Assembly (NCBI RefSeq): GCF_019357495.1
Contig: NZ_CP079110.1
Span: forward strand, 682,001-746,000
Length of the DNA: 64,000 bases
Direction of reading: 5' to 3'
DNA from: Nosocomiicoccus ampullae
GTDB lineage: Bacteria > Bacillota > Bacilli > Staphylococcales > Salinicoccaceae
How positions within the stretch are numbered: the first letter of the stretch is position 1; each line of letters starts with the position of its first letter. Both the position numbers and the translations under genes were made by a program. Below the pieces are notes generated by a model, which saw only the letters and a list, made by a program, of their open reading frames with translations, was not told where the DNA came from and did no database searches. Below, piece by piece: positions 31,211 to 40,525 of the stretch.

Positions 31211-32143
31211 ATGAAGTGGACGAAGATATCGATATTTTCAAGTATTGAAAACGAGGATGTTTTATCATTCTTTTTAACAGAAATATCTAATGGAATTTCT
31301 GTTGACTATTCAATGGACATAATGAAAGATAGTATCGATGACTTTCATGAAAAATTTCGTTTAAACCCGGATGATTACCCTGAAACTGACATAAGAATTT
31401 CAGTATATTACGATGAGACTGATGATGTTGATAGTAAGATTAAAGAAATTAATGAATTTATAAATTCTAACGATGAATTAATTAACCAGGATAGTATTGA
31501 GGTTAAAATTGAAACAGTTGAAGAAAGTGATTGGGAAAACGAATGGAAAAAATATTTCCATAGTTTTAGAGTATCAGATCAATTTGTTATCGTTCCTTCT
31601 TGGGAAATCGATGGTTATGAATTCAACGATTCTGACAAGGTAATTCGTTTAGATCCAGGAATGGCATTTGGTACTGGAGACCATCCGACGACTTCAATGT
31701 GTTTAAAGTTTATTGAACGAATAATAACTCCAAAACAAAAAATTATAGATGTTGGTACAGGTTCTGGAATTTTAACAATTGGCTCATATTTAATGGGTGC
31801 AAGAGACTTAACAGCTACTGATATTGACACGTTATCATTAAAAGTTGCGAAAGAAAATTTTGAACTAAATGACACGAAAAATGTTGATTTAAGAAAAGCG
31901 GACTTATTAAAAAATGAGAATAATTACTATGACGTCGTAATTGCAAATATCCTTGCCCATGTAATTGAAGAAATGATTGACGATTCTTATAGAGTATTAA
32001 ATAACGGTGGACACTTTATCGCTAGTGGTATAATAGTAGAGAAGAAGGATTCAATCATAAGTCAACTTAAAAATACAGGTTTTACTGTATTAGAAGTATT
32101 AGAAGACAATGGCTGGGTCAGTATACTTTCTCAAAAAGGATAA
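31211..32143 (+). CDS. prmA: ribosomal protein L11 methyltransferase
   Basis: PrmA trimethylates L11. The 310-residue protein has the N-terminal substrate-recognition domain, LDPGMAFGTGDHPTTSMCL, and the SAM motif IIDVGTGSGILTIGS, followed by VIANILAHVI. It follows dnaJ by two bases and precedes rsmE by five, an order fixed in Bacillota. Confidence 0.96.
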   Translation: MKWTKISIFSSIENEDVLSFFLTEISNGISVDYSMDIMKDSIDDFHEKFRLNPDDYPETDIRISVYYDETDDVDSKIKEINEFINSNDELINQDSIEVKIETVEESDWENEWKKYFHSFRVSDQFVIVPSWEIDGYEFNDSDKVIRLDPGMAFGTGDHPTTSMCLKFIERIITPKQKIIDVGTGSGILTIGSYLMGARDLTATDIDTLSLKVAKENFELNDTKNVDLRKADLLKNENNYYDVVIANILAHVIEEMIDDSYRVLNNGGHFIASGIIVEKKDSIISQLKNTGFTVLEVLEDNGWVSILSQKG

Positions 32144-32148
32144 TTGAA

Positions 32149-32862
32149 ATGCAAAGATATTTTATAGATGAAGTGCTACAAATTAATGAAACATATACTG
32201 ATTTAAACATAGACACGCATCACATTTTTAATGTGATGCGTATGTCTGTTGGTGACAAATTTGAAATTGTCGATAAGGAAAAATATGTCTTCATTGCTTT
32301 AATTGAAAATAAAGCTCCTTTTACGTTAAAAATTATCGAACAGCTAAAAACAAGTCAATCTAATGTTGAAGTTACTGTATTTACTCCATTTCTTAAAGGT
32401 GATAAGCTCGATTTTATGCTTCAAAAATGTACGGAACTTGGAGCAAGTCGTTTTATCTTTTATAATGGTCAGCGTTCGATTGTTAAACTGGATGATAAGA
32501 AAAAAGAAAAGCGTAAAACACGTTATGAAAAAATCGTGAAAGAAGCGAGCGAACAATCTAAACGTATCGAAATTCCACCAATTATATTTGAAAATAATTT
32601 AAAGCAAATTGACTTTAAATTATATGACGCGGTATATATTGCTTACGAAAATCTTTCTGGAAATGTAAGTAAAAAGTTCATAGATCAATTACATATAGAC
32701 AATCAAAAAATTGCGATTATATTTGGACCAGAAGGTGGACTTACTGAAGATGAAGTAAATTCTCATAAAGAATTTACAACAGTTCAATTAGGAAGTAGAA
32801 TATTACGTGCTGAGACAGCACCGCTTTATATGCTTTCAATTATCGATAGTTTCTATAATTGA
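32149..32862 (+). CDS. rsmE: 16S rRNA (uracil1498-N3)-methyltransferase
   Basis: RsmE methylates U1498 of 16S rRNA. The 237-residue SPOUT-fold protein shows the N-terminal HIFNVMRMSVGD PUA-like part and the knot signature IAIIFGPEGGLTEDEV with LGSRILRAETAPL. It ends the dnaJ-prmA-rsmE run. Confidence 0.95.
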   Translation: MQRYFIDEVLQINETYTDLNIDTHHIFNVMRMSVGDKFEIVDKEKYVFIALIENKAPFTLKIIEQLKTSQSNVEVTVFTPFLKGDKLDFMLQKCTELGASRFIFYNGQRSIVKLDDKKKEKRKTRYEKIVKEASEQSKRIEIPPIIFENNLKQIDFKLYDAVYIAYENLSGNVSKKFIDQLHIDNQKIAIIFGPEGGLTEDEVNSHKEFTTVQLGSRILRAETAPLYMLSIIDSFYN

Positions 32863-32925
32863 AGCCAAAAATTCAGTATGCTAAACTTTACTGAAGATTA
32901 TTTGTAAAAGAAAGATTTGATATAG

Positions 32926-34311
32926 ATGGAAAAAACAGTTGCTTTTTCTACCCTTGGGTGTAAAGTAAATCATTATGAAACTGAAGCAATGTGGCAAATT
33001 TTTAAAGATGCCGGCTACTCACGTGTTGAATTTGAAGATAATGCAGATGTTTTCGTTGTCAACACATGTACAGTTACAAATACCGGTGACAAAAAATCAA
33101 GACAAGTGATTAGACGTGCAATTCGTCAAAATCCAGACGCTGTCATTGCGGTTTCAGGGTGTTATGCACAAACTGCACCAAAAGAAATCGAAGCGATTCC
33201 TGGAGTAGACGTAATTATCGGAACAGAAAATAGAGATAAGTTAATCGATTATGTTGAACAGTATCATGAGGAAAGACAACCGATTAACCAAGTTCAAAAT
33301 ATTATGAAAAAACGTACGTTTGAAGAAATGGATGTACCGTACTTCACAGACCGCACACGAGCGACGTTAAAAATACAAGAAGGATGTAACAACTTCTGTA
33401 CGTTTTGTATTATCCCTTGGGCACGTGGGTTAATGCGTTCTAGAGATCCAGAAAAAGTCATCGAACAAGCGAAAAAACTTGTCGAATCAGGTTACAAAGA
33501 AATTATTTTAACTGGTATTCACACAGGTGGTTATGGTGAAGATTTAAAAGATTATAACTTAGCAATGCTCTTAAGAGATCTTGAGAAAGTTGAAGGACTA
33601 AATCGCTTAAGAATATCTAGTATTGAAGCATCACAATTAACAGATGAAGTACTCGATGTTATTTATAATTCAAATAAAATTGTTAGACATTTCCATATCC
33701 CAGTTCAGTCAGCATCAGACACAGTATTAAAACGTATGCGTCGTAAATATACGATGGATTTTTACGAATCTAGAATACTGAGATTAAAAGAGATGATGCC
33801 AGGAGCTGCGATTACGTCAGATGTTATTGTTGGATTCCCTGGAGAAACTGAAGAAGAGTTTATGGAAACTTATAATTTTATTAAAAAGCATCATTTTTCT
33901 GAGTTACACGTATTCCCATACTCGACGCGTACTGGAACACCAGCTGCTCGTATGAAAGATCAGATTGATAACGAAACGAAACATGAACGTGTTGAAAGAC
34001 TCATCGCTTTATCTGATGAACTTGCATTAAGTTATGCAGAAAAGTTTAAGGACGACGTATTAGAAATTATTCCTGAAAAGATAGAAGATGGTATGCTCGT
34101 CGGTCACGCAGATAATTATATGAAAATTGCTGTAAATGGGGACGAAAGTCTCACAGGAGAGCTTGTAAAAGTTAAAGTAACAGAGCCAGGTTACCCAGTA
34201 TCTAAAGGTGAAATTGTGAAAGTATTAGATAAACCTATGGTAAAAGAATATGCATTCGCTGACAGACATATTGACACAAGTGAAGCAATTCAACTAGAAA
34301 GAAGGATTTAA
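32926..34311 (+). CDS. mtaB: tRNA t6A37 methylthiotransferase MtaB
   Basis: MtaB converts t6A to ms2t6A at position 37 of ANN-decoding tRNAs. The N-terminal domain binds an auxiliary [4Fe-4S] cluster through C12, C48 and C79. The radical SAM motif is C154, C158 and C161 (CNNFCTFC), and a C-terminal TRAM domain follows. The 461-residue length is typical. The ribosome site before ATG 32926 is poor (only an A-rich GAAAG). deoC starts directly after its stop. Confidence 0.94.
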   Translation: MEKTVAFSTLGCKVNHYETEAMWQIFKDAGYSRVEFEDNADVFVVNTCTVTNTGDKKSRQVIRRAIRQNPDAVIAVSGCYAQTAPKEIEAIPGVDVIIGTENRDKLIDYVEQYHEERQPINQVQNIMKKRTFEEMDVPYFTDRTRATLKIQEGCNNFCTFCIIPWARGLMRSRDPEKVIEQAKKLVESGYKEIILTGIHTGGYGEDLKDYNLAMLLRDLEKVEGLNRLRISSIEASQLTDEVLDVIYNSNKIVRHFHIPVQSASDTVLKRMRRKYTMDFYESRILRLKEMMPGAAITSDVIVGFPGETEEEFMETYNFIKKHHFSELHVFPYSTRTGTPAARMKDQIDNETKHERVERLIALSDELALSYAEKFKDDVLEIIPEKIEDGMLVGHADNYMKIAVNGDESLTGELVKVKVTEPGYPVSKGEIVKVLDKPMVKEYAFADRHIDTSEAIQLERRI

Positions 34312-34977
34312 ATGAAATTAGAAAGATTTATTGACCATACTTTATTAAAACCAGACACAACAGTTGAAGACATAAAAAAAATCTGTGAAGAAGCAAAAGA
34401 ATATAATTTCTTTAGTGTTTGTATTAATCCATCGTACGTTAAGCTAAGTAAAGAATTGCTTGATGGTAGTGAAACTAAAGTATGTACAGTTATTGGTTTC
34501 CCACTTGGTGCAACAACAAGTGAAGTAAAAAGCTATGAAACAAAAGATGCAATTAATAATGGTGCAGACGAAGTTGACATGGTTATTAATATCGGTGCAT
34601 TAAAATCAGGAGACTATGATTTAGTAAAAGAAGATATTCAAGCAGTAGTTGATGCTGCAGATGGTCAAGCGTTAGTGAAAGTTATTATAGAATCTGCATT
34701 ATTAACGTCAGATGAGATAGTGACAGCGTCTAAATTATCAAAAGAAGCAGGTGCTGATTTTGTAAAAACATCTACTGGATTTAACGGTGGAGGTGCAACA
34801 GAAGAAGCAGTTGCATTAATGAGAATGACTGTCGGAGAAGATCTCGGTGTTAAAGCAAGTGGAGGTATTCGTTCTAGAGAAGACGCATTAAAAATGATAG
34901 AAAAAGGTGCAACAAGGCTCGGAGCATCTAGCGGAGTTAAAATTATTCAAGGTGAAAAAAGTAATTCTGAATATTAA
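34312..34977 (+). CDS. deoC: deoxyribose-phosphate aldolase
   Basis: DeoC splits 2-deoxyribose-5-phosphate into glyceraldehyde-3-phosphate and acetaldehyde in nucleoside catabolism. The Schiff-base lysine is K152 (FVKTSTGF) and D89 is the catalytic aspartate (ADEVDMV). The 221-residue length is normal. Its ATG touches the TAA of mtaB, with AAAGG inside the mtaB end, so the two are translationally linked. In Bacillus this slot between mtaB and rpsU does not hold deoC. Confidence 0.95.
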   Translation: MKLERFIDHTLLKPDTTVEDIKKICEEAKEYNFFSVCINPSYVKLSKELLDGSETKVCTVIGFPLGATTSEVKSYETKDAINNGADEVDMVINIGALKSGDYDLVKEDIQAVVDAADGQALVKVIIESALLTSDEIVTASKLSKEAGADFVKTSTGFNGGGATEEAVALMRMTVGEDLGVKASGGIRSREDALKMIEKGATRLGASSGVKIIQGEKSNSEY

Positions 34978-34983
34978 AAGACC

Positions 34984-35013
34984 TTGACCACTATATAAAA
35001 GCTATAATATAAT
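34984..35013 (+). promoter_or_regulatory. sigma-A promoter of rpsU
   Basis: TTGACC (34984-34989) and TATAAT (35008-35013) are spaced by 18 bp. A second TATAAT at 35003 would leave only 13 bp and is less likely. The leader to rpsU is about 60 nt. Confidence 0.8.
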
Positions 35014-35080
35014 ATTAATAGATATTATTTTAATATCTGAAATAATTGTTCTTTGTGTTATTCGGAGGGAGGGGAACACG

Positions 35081-35257
35081 TTGACTAAAACAGTAGTAAG
35101 AAAAAACGAATCTATTGAAGATGCGTTACGCCGTTTCAAGCGTACAGTTTCTAAGAGCGGTACGATTAAAGAAGCACGTAAAAGAGAATATTACGAAAAA
35201 CCTTCTGTAAGACGTAAGAAAAAATCAGAAGCAGCACGTAAGCGTAAATTTAGATAA
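35081..35257 (+). CDS. rpsU: 30S ribosomal protein S21
   Basis: A TTG behind a very strong CGGAGGGAGGGG site opens a 58-codon frame that reads [18 protein letters not shown] and continues through [16 protein letters not shown] to the lysine- and arginine-rich end AARKRKFR. This is a complete S21, which helps mRNA selection on the 30S subunit. It has its own promoter and a strong terminator. Confidence 0.97.
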   Translation: MTKTVVRKNESIEDALRRFKRTVSKSGTIKEARKREYYEKPSVRRKKKSEAARKRKFR

Positions 35258-35293
35258 TTCGTGTAACTCCCTCGAGTAACAGAATTATATATT

Positions 35294-35324
35294 AAAAGGG
35301 ATGATGAAAATCATCCCTTTTTTG
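35294..35324 (+). terminator. terminator after rpsU
   Basis: Arms AAAAGGGATGAT (35294-35305) and ATCATCCCTTTT (35310-35321) form a perfect 12-bp stem with a 4-nt loop and T-run. It isolates rpsU from the NfeD-floA unit. Confidence 0.92.
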
Positions 35325-35371
35325 TATCTTAAAAAGAGTATTTTATGTATACTAAATTGGAGGGAGACAAT

Positions 35372-36046
35372 GTGAGTGGGTGTTTAATAAATATAATAAG
35401 TTTGATAGCAAGTCCCGTGATTTCTACGATTTTATTACTCATATTCTTTTTAGGAATTACATATCAACTATTGAACTATAGAGTAAATGTTTTTGGAGTT
35501 TTAAGTATTGTTTCGCTTATTATTTATTATGTTGCGCATATATTAAATGATGAGTCGAGTATATTTTCACTGACATTACTTATACTTGCACTTGGCTTAT
35601 TCGTCGTAGAATTTTTTATTGTTGGATTAGTGCTTGGAGTAATTGGTATTTTATTACTCTTTCTTAGTATTATATTTATTACAGAAGATCCCGCCTTCTA
35701 CAGTCTCGTATTACTTTTCATCTTAATTTTAGTGTTAATAGAGGTAGGTGTTTTTGTCAAAGTGAAAAAGAAAAAAGTTCCTTTCTGGAAACGATTTGTC
35801 CTTACAGACGCTACAGATAGTGAAAGTGGTTATACATCTTTTGATGACCGCTCTCATTTAGTCGGTAAAGTTGGAGTGACAACTACACCACTTAGACCAT
35901 CTGGTACAGTCATCATAGACGATGAGCGGATTGATGCTGTTGCAGAGGGGTCATTTATACCTGGTCAAGTTGAGGTGAAGGTTATACTTGTTGAAGGTAC
36001 TAGAATCGTTGTCAGACCAATAAAATCTGATGAGGTGAATCACTAA
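35372..36046 (+). CDS. NfeD-like membrane protein
   Basis: The 224-residue protein has a hydrophobic N-terminal half with about four to five membrane helices (roughly 5-125). A cytoplasmic OB-fold domain (about 155-224) contains [31 protein letters not shown], the NfeD C-terminal signature. NfeD-like proteins pair with flotillins, and floA starts one base before this stop ends. GTG 35372 is used because GGAGGGAG precedes it at good spacing. The upstream in-frame ATG includes that site. Confidence 0.9.
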   Translation: MSGCLINIISLIASPVISTILLLIFFLGITYQLLNYRVNVFGVLSIVSLIIYYVAHILNDESSIFSLTLLILALGLFVVEFFIVGLVLGVIGILLLFLSIIFITEDPAFYSLVLLFILILVLIEVGVFVKVKKKKVPFWKRFVLTDATDSESGYTSFDDRSHLVGKVGVTTTPLRPSGTVIIDDERIDAVAEGSFIPGQVEVKVILVEGTRIVVRPIKSDEVNH

Positions 36047-37038
36047 TGGCAGGTGGAATTGCTACTCTCGCAATTTTTATAGTTATTATATTTATTGCGG
36101 TTATGTTTATATTATCATTCGTTCCAGTAGGATTATGGATTTCAGCACTAGCTGCTGGTGTAAAAATTGGAATCTTTACATTAATTGGAATGCGCTTAAG
36201 AAAAGTAAAACCTAAGCGAGTCGTTGAGCCGTTAATTAAAGCACGTAAAGCAGGTATTGATGTTACAACAAACCAACTAGAGTCACACTACCTTGCAGGT
36301 GGTAACGTTGATAGAGTGATCGACGCATTAATTGCTGCACAGCGTGCAGATATTAACTTAACGTTTGAAAGATGTGCGGCGATTGATTTAGCGGGTCGTG
36401 ACGTACTTGAAGCGGTACAAATGTCAGTTAACCCGAAGGTTATTGAAACTCCATTCATAACAGGTGTTGCGATGAATGGTATCGAAGTAAAAGCGAAAGC
36501 ACGTATTACAGTTCGTGCCAATATTGACCGACTAGTCGGTGGTGCTGGTGAAGATACGATTGTTGCGCGTGTTGGTGAGGGGATTGTTTCAACAATTGGT
36601 TCATCTAAACACCACACTGTTGTATTAGAAAATCCAGATTTAATTTCAAAAACTGTACTCGACAAAGGGCTTGATTCAGGGACGGCATTTGAAATTTTAT
36701 CAATTGATATTGCAGACGTAGACATCGGTAAAAACATTGGTGCAGACTTACAAACTGAACAAGCTGTTGCAGATAAAAACATCGCACAAGCAAAAGCAGA
36801 AGAGCGCCGTGCGATGGCAGTTGCTGAAGAGCAAGAAATGAGAGCACGTGTTCAGGAAATGCACGCGAAAGTTGTGGAATCTGAATCTAAAGTTCCACTC
36901 GCATTTGCTAAAGCGTTAGAAGAAGGAAATATTACGGTTTCTGAATACTACGATTTAAAAAATGTTGAAGCAGATACAAAAATGAGAGATTCAATTAACA
37001 AAATGACAGATCCGACAAAATATAATGAAGAAGAGTAA
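36046..37038 (+). CDS. floA: flotillin-like protein FloA
   Basis: FloA is a scaffold of bacterial functional membrane microdomains. The 330-residue protein has an N-terminal membrane-inserted hairpin (about 4-45), an SPFH/band-7 domain, and a C-terminal coiled region rich in A, E and K ([21 protein letters not shown]). It overlaps its NfeD partner by one base. The small following gene is probably co-transcribed. Confidence 0.95.
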   Translation: MAGGIATLAIFIVIIFIAVMFILSFVPVGLWISALAAGVKIGIFTLIGMRLRKVKPKRVVEPLIKARKAGIDVTTNQLESHYLAGGNVDRVIDALIAAQRADINLTFERCAAIDLAGRDVLEAVQMSVNPKVIETPFITGVAMNGIEVKAKARITVRANIDRLVGGAGEDTIVARVGEGIVSTIGSSKHHTVVLENPDLISKTVLDKGLDSGTAFEILSIDIADVDIGKNIGADLQTEQAVADKNIAQAKAEERRAMAVAEEQEMRARVQEMHAKVVESESKVPLAFAKALEEGNITVSEYYDLKNVEADTKMRDSINKMTDPTKYNEEE

Positions 37039-37046
37039 GTGATATT

Positions 37047-37505
37047 ATGGAGTTACTCGTACCATTAATTATATTTGCGATTGGCGGTATTATTTCATAC
37101 TTTAATAATGCTGAACAACAAAAAAAGCAGCGAGAAAATCCGAGAAACATTGATTTTGATAAGTTAAATGAAAAATACCAAAAATCAAAACAAGAAGCGG
37201 TTGATGAATTCAAACGTTTAAAAGAAGAGTCTTCTAACTTTGAATTTGAAAAAGAAGTTAAAAAGACACAACCAAAAATAAAACGTAAACTTCAAGACAC
37301 TGTAAAAAAAGAAGTTGAAAGACCTGTTGAAACTGCGAAGTTAAGTGAGTTTGAGAACGAAGTTAAAAAAGAGCGTAAACGTACTGTAAGTGAAAATAAT
37401 GACAGTAAAAGCGCATTATCTTTTGATAAAGAAGCGGTCGTTAACGGTATTATTATGCAAGAAGTTCTCGGACCACCTAAAAGCAGGCAAAGAAGAGTTA
37501 GATAA
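37047..37505 (+). CDS. hypothetical membrane-anchored charged protein
   Basis: I do not recognise this 152-residue protein. It has one N-terminal hydrophobic helix (ELLVPLIIFAIGGIISYF, 2-19), followed by a highly charged, probably coiled or disordered tail rich in K and E. The tail ends VVNGIIMQEVLGPPKSRQRRV. It starts eight bases after floA and ends in a terminator, so it likely belongs to the flotillin unit. In Bacillus, floA is followed by yqfB, but I cannot confirm a relation. Confidence 0.75.
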   Translation: MELLVPLIIFAIGGIISYFNNAEQQKKQRENPRNIDFDKLNEKYQKSKQEAVDEFKRLKEESSNFEFEKEVKKTQPKIKRKLQDTVKKEVERPVETAKLSEFENEVKKERKRTVSENNDSKSALSFDKEAVVNGIIMQEVLGPPKSRQRRVR

Positions 37506-37523
37506 TACTAACTCTTCTTTTTT
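37490..37523 (+). terminator. terminator after the floA unit
   Basis: Arms AAGAAGAGTTAG (37490-37501) and CTAACTCTTCTT (37508-37519) form a perfect 12-bp stem followed by a T-run. The first arm overlaps the last codons of the upstream gene. Confidence 0.9.
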
Positions 37524-37565
37524 ATGGTTAAATAATCATAGTATAATGAAAGAGAGGTGTAATTT

Positions 37566-38300
37566 ATGCAGTTTAAATTTAAAAAACAAAATCAGCATGG
37601 TGCATGGGCGATGGTTTTTATGCCACCATTATTAGGTATGGTTGCAGGAGGATTTCATGCTTCGCAATTGTTTTTTATCATTGGATGGTTATTTATATTT
37701 TTCTCAGCAGATCACATACTATATTTTTTCAAGAGATTTAAACGTAAAGAATTTGAGATTCTAAATAGTGCTCTTTTATTTGGGGTTATTTCACTACTAT
37801 TTCTTCTCTACCCGATTATGGTTGAGTACCGAGTAATTTATTTTTTCCTTTGTATGATTCCTTTTGGTACTGTTAATGCTTATTTCTCATTTAAACGTAA
37901 TGAACGAAATATGCTGAATAATATCTCAGCGATTATCATATTTAGTTTAGCAGGTGGTGCTACAGGAATTTTAAATACTCACGAAGTTACAAATAAGTTA
38001 ATATTTATAATGATTATCACTACGCTATATTTTGTTGGATCAGCACTAGTTGTAAAAACAGTAATACGCGAAAAGAACAATCCAAAGTATAAATGGGCAT
38101 CATTTATTTATCATTTTATTATTATGGTTGCAGGATTTATTTATCATCCGATTGTAGGTGTTGCATTTTTATTTGGATTTATTAGAGCAGTATATGTGTA
38201 TGGAAAAGGATGGAAACCGAAACAACTCGGTATTTTAGAAATCATTCATGTAGTATACGTGACTATTGTTATCTCGCTATTTATGGTATATTTTAGTTAA
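37566..38300 (+). CDS. YwiC-like multi-pass membrane protein
   Basis: The 244-residue protein begins with a short basic tail and then QNQHGAWAMVFMPPLLGM, the signature of the YwiC family. About seven membrane helices follow. The family's function is unknown; Bacillus ywiC lies near nitrate respiration genes. Here the gene is a single unit between terminators and phoH. A TATAAT at 37542-37547 may serve as its promoter, with a poor -35 box. Confidence 0.85.
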   Translation: MQFKFKKQNQHGAWAMVFMPPLLGMVAGGFHASQLFFIIGWLFIFFSADHILYFFKRFKRKEFEILNSALLFGVISLLFLLYPIMVEYRVIYFFLCMIPFGTVNAYFSFKRNERNMLNNISAIIIFSLAGGATGILNTHEVTNKLIFIMIITTLYFVGSALVVKTVIREKNNPKYKWASFIYHFIIMVAGFIYHPIVGVAFLFGFIRAVYVYGKGWKPKQLGILEIIHVVYVTIVISLFMVYFS

Positions 38301-38340
38301 TCTATTGAGAGTTTTACTTCAAATAAGAAAGGGTTAGTAC

Positions 38341-39303
38341 ATGCCAAAAGTATTACATTTTGATAATTTTGACGACGCACAACAAATCCTAGGAGTGAAT
38401 GATGAACATATTCGTATATTAGAAGATGAGTTTGACGTTCATATTTACTCTAACGGACATGAGGTTAAAATTAAAAGTGATGATGAGTCAATTGAACAAA
38501 AAACGTTAGACATACTAACGTCTCTACTTCGAATTAGAAAACAAGGTCACCAAGTGACGTTAAGAGATCTTCAATCTGCCATCCAAATGTCTGAAAAAGG
38601 AACTTTAGAATATCTAGAAGATCTTTATAAAGAAGAAATTGCTAAAGACTTTAGAGGAAAACCAATTCGCGCAAAAACAACAGGACAACAAATTTATATT
38701 AATCATATTAAAAATAATGATTTAACATTTGGTATTGGTCCTGCAGGAACGGGTAAAACATTTCTAGCAGTCGTAATTGCGTGCCAAATGTTAAAAGATA
38801 ACGATATTAAACGAATTGTATTAACAAGACCAGCAGTAGAAGCTGGAGAAAACCTAGGATTTTTACCAGGTGATTTAAAAGAAAAAGTAGACCCATATTT
38901 AAGACCACTATACGATGGATTACACATGATGCTTGGCGCTGAACATACAGATCGTCTAATTGAGCGTGGAATCATTGAAGTAGCGCCACTTGCGTACATG
39001 AGAGGTCGTACGTTAAATGATGCGTTTATTATACTCGACGAAGCACAAAACACAACAACGATGCAGATGAAAATGTTCCTAACACGTCTTGGATTTGGTT
39101 CGAAGATGGTCGTTACAGGTGACGAAACACAAATCGATTTACCAAGTAAAACGAGAAGTGGTTTAATTGAAAGTGTAGATAAGCTAAAAGACGTCCGCGG
39201 AGTTAAAATTAATCACTTTACAGACCAAGACGTCGTGAGACATCCACTCGTATCAAGAATAATTCGCGCATATGAAGCAGGTGATATACATGTTAACGAT
39301 TGA
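38341..39303 (+). CDS. phoH: PhoH family ATPase
   Basis: The 320-residue protein has an N-terminal KH-like region and a C-terminal P-loop domain with GPAGTGKT (133-140) and ILDEAQNTT as Walker B. PhoH is an ATPase suspected to act on RNA, in keeping with its fixed neighbour ybeY, a 16S rRNA endonuclease. It overlaps ybeY by 14 bases. Confidence 0.94.
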   Translation: MPKVLHFDNFDDAQQILGVNDEHIRILEDEFDVHIYSNGHEVKIKSDDESIEQKTLDILTSLLRIRKQGHQVTLRDLQSAIQMSEKGTLEYLEDLYKEEIAKDFRGKPIRAKTTGQQIYINHIKNNDLTFGIGPAGTGKTFLAVVIACQMLKDNDIKRIVLTRPAVEAGENLGFLPGDLKEKVDPYLRPLYDGLHMMLGAEHTDRLIERGIIEVAPLAYMRGRTLNDAFIILDEAQNTTTMQMKMFLTRLGFGSKMVVTGDETQIDLPSKTRSGLIESVDKLKDVRGVKINHFTDQDVVRHPLVSRIIRAYEAGDIHVND

Positions 39304-39751
39304 TTTTTTAGATGAAGAAAACTATACAACAGAAAAAGAACGAGAAGACATTGAAACTCTAATTAACTATACGTATGACTATTTAAAAAAAGATAAAGAC
39401 GCTGAAGTGTCAATATCATTTGTATCTGAAGAAGAAATACAAACAATTAATAGAGATTATAGAGATAAAAATGAAGTTACAGATGTCATTTCATTTGCGC
39501 TTTTAGATGATGATAGTGATGTAGATATTAAAGGTATGCCAGTTACTTTAGGCGATATTATTATCAATACGAACCGTGCACATGAGCAAGCAAAAGAATA
39601 TAATCATTCATATAAAAGAGAGTTAATGTTTTTATCTTTACATGGTTTTCTACATTTACTTGGATATGACCATATGAATGAAGAAGATGAAAAAGAAATG
39701 TTCGGACTTCAAAAAGAAATTTTAGATGCGTTTGGACTTTCTAGAGATTAA
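39290..39751 (+). CDS. ybeY: endoribonuclease YbeY
   Basis: YbeY is a zinc endoribonuclease for 16S rRNA 3' end processing. The metal site HGFLHLLGYDH contains H118, H122 and H128. ATG 39290 follows CAGGTGAT inside the phoH end and gives 153 residues. The frame opens earlier at 39272, but without a binding site. Confidence 0.95.
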   Translation: MLTIDFLDEENYTTEKEREDIETLINYTYDYLKKDKDAEVSISFVSEEEIQTINRDYRDKNEVTDVISFALLDDDSDVDIKGMPVTLGDIIINTNRAHEQAKEYNHSYKRELMFLSLHGFLHLLGYDHMNEEDEKEMFGLQKEILDAFGLSRD

Positions 39752-40107
39752 TGATGGAGCGGTTTAAATACCCTTTAGAAGGGTTTAGACGATTACTTAA
39801 TAAAGATATTCATTTCTTACTTCACGTAATTACATCAATTATTGTGTTAATAATTTCAGTAATATTCAAACTTAATAGCGTAGAGTGGTTATTAATTATC
39901 AGTGCAATATTTTTAGTACTCATAACTGAAGCACTAAATACAGCAATTGAAGAAGTTGTGGATTTAACGACAAATGAATATCAACTTCATGCAAAATACG
40001 CTAAAGACGTCGCAAGTTTTGCAGTACTTTTATCGAGTCTTTACGCTATGATTATTGGCGTTATAATATTTTTACCAAAAATTTTAAAATTATTAGGAGT
40101 GTTTTAA
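39751..40107 (+). CDS. dgkA: undecaprenol/diacylglycerol kinase (DgkA family)
   Basis: The 118-residue membrane protein has three helices and the DgkA signature EALNTAIEEVVDL. The Gram-positive enzymes mainly phosphorylate undecaprenol, feeding the cell-wall lipid carrier. The start overlaps the ybeY stop (TAATG), and a second ATG directly follows. cdd begins one base after the stop. Confidence 0.93.
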   Translation: MMERFKYPLEGFRRLLNKDIHFLLHVITSIIVLIISVIFKLNSVEWLLIISAIFLVLITEALNTAIEEVVDLTTNEYQLHAKYAKDVASFAVLLSSLYAMIIGVIIFLPKILKLLGVF

Positions 40108-40108
40108 T

Positions 40109-40525
40109 ATGGCGATTATCGATGATGGAATTTTTAAAGACGAATGGTATGACGAAGTTTTAAACGCACAACAAAATGCTTATACACCATATTCTAAATT
40201 TAATGTAGGTGCATTACTGATTACTGAAGATGACGAATATATTTACGGTGCAAATATTGAAAACGCATCGTATCCTGCAACAATTTGTGCAGAACGTACA
40301 GCACTCGTATCAGCTTATGCTAGAGGAATTACTAAATTTAAAGCATGTGTAGTGATCACTGATGCAGACGATCCAGCGAGTCCATGTGGTGTATGTCGAC
40401 AGGTCTTAAAAGAACTTACACATGACAAGATGCCTGTATATATGTTAAGTAAAGATAAGCGCGTGATTAAACGTACAGTCGATGAATTATTACCGCTAGG
40501 ATTTAGTGGAAAGGATATGGACTAA
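40109..40525 (+). CDS. cdd: cytidine deaminase
   Basis: Cdd turns cytidine and deoxycytidine into uridine forms. The 138-residue protein has the zinc site C60-A-E62 (ICAERTAL) and P-C93-x-x-C96 (PCGVCRQVL), and NVGALL for nucleoside binding. Its stop overlaps the start of era in TAATG. Confidence 0.96.
   Translation: MAIIDDGIFKDEWYDEVLNAQQNAYTPYSKFNVGALLITEDDEYIYGANIENASYPATICAERTALVSAYARGITKFKACVVITDADDPASPCGVCRQVLKELTHDKMPVYMLSKDKRVIKRTVDELLPLGFSGKDMD

Noticed and set aside
32872-32895. TTCAGTA/TACTGAA inverted repeat between rsmE and mtaB as a terminator
   Set aside because: The stem is only 7 bp, the loop is about 10 nt and no T-run follows.
36288-36782. 164-codon minus-strand frame inside floA
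   Set aside because: It is antisense to the SPFH domain of floA and has the composition expected of a shadow frame.
37390-37635. 81-codon plus-strand frame bridging the floA unit and the ywiC-like gene
   Set aside because: It runs through a strong terminator and overlaps two better-supported genes.
38703-39053. 116-codon minus-strand frame inside phoH
   Set aside because: It is a shadow of the conserved P-loop region with no start signals.
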